From the NCBI GenBank assembly GCA_905203645.1, contig CAJKWP010000030.1, positions 1 to 14,615 on the forward strand: a DNA stretch of 14,615 nucleotides, written 5' to 3'. The translations under genes and the position numbers were made by a program. This DNA comes from an uncultured Christensenella sp. Its GTDB lineage: Bacteria; Bacillota; Clostridia; Christensenellales; UBA1242. Shown one piece after another: positions 14,601 to 14,615 of the stretch. Positions within the stretch are counted from its first letter, which is position 1, and each line of letters begins with the position of its first letter. A model generated the notes under the pieces. The model was not told the DNA's origin. It worked only from the letters and a program-made list of their open reading frames with translations, and did no database searches.

Positions 14601-14615
14601 CAAAATATACTTTTT

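Overview
The window is low-GC bacterial chromosome in which every supported gene lies on the minus strand, packed with gaps of about 10-20 bases and good AAAGGA/AAGGGAG-type ribosome binding sites. The gene set (rimP-nusA-ylxR-ylxQ-infB-rbfA-nrnA-truB, PlsY, a 187-residue EF-P, DHH-family NrnA) and the signals (extended -10 boxes, short spacers) point to a Gram-positive-type Bacillota, probably an uncultured anaerobic clostridial lineage. The taxonomic call is inference; there is no rRNA or other marker here. The standard genetic code fits throughout.

The layout is given in the direction of transcription, from high to low coordinates. (1) pepD-der-plsY (14583-11238): an M20 dipeptidase, the double-GTPase ribosome assembly factor and the membrane acyltransferase of phospholipid synthesis, closed by an intrinsic terminator. 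(2) An extended -10 promoter abuts that terminator and starts the translation/transcription-factor operon rimP-nusA-ylxR-ylxQ-infB-rbfA-nrnA-truB, followed by an endonuclease IV-like gene (11134-3452). This is the classic nusA-infB cluster, but ribF is not found after truB. (3) efp stands alone (3330-2767), with its own promoter and a strong intrinsic terminator. (4) A short remnant of a BspA-type leucine-rich-repeat protein (2710-2525) follows. (5) A two-gene unit closes the window: an alpha/beta hydrolase and a membrane-anchored Mur ligase related to MurF (2446-67). Positions 1-66 are nearly pure A/T and carry no recognisable gene or terminator hairpin.

Most of the window is ribosome biogenesis and translation: RimP, RbfA and Der for subunit maturation, IF2 and EF-P on the ribosome, TruB on tRNA, YlxR and YlxQ as RNA-binding accessory factors, NusA on RNA polymerase and NrnA clearing short RNAs. 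The least explained part is the hydrolase/Mur ligase pair. The clearest departures from the textbook are an Asn-rich prion-like N-terminal region in IF2 together with a TTG start, a TruB without a C-terminal PUA domain, an altered P-loop in the Mur ligase, and two transcription units whose first genes lack ribosome binding sites and may be leaderless. I see no mobile element, CRISPR array, tRNA or rRNA, and no clear evidence of a wholly new system.
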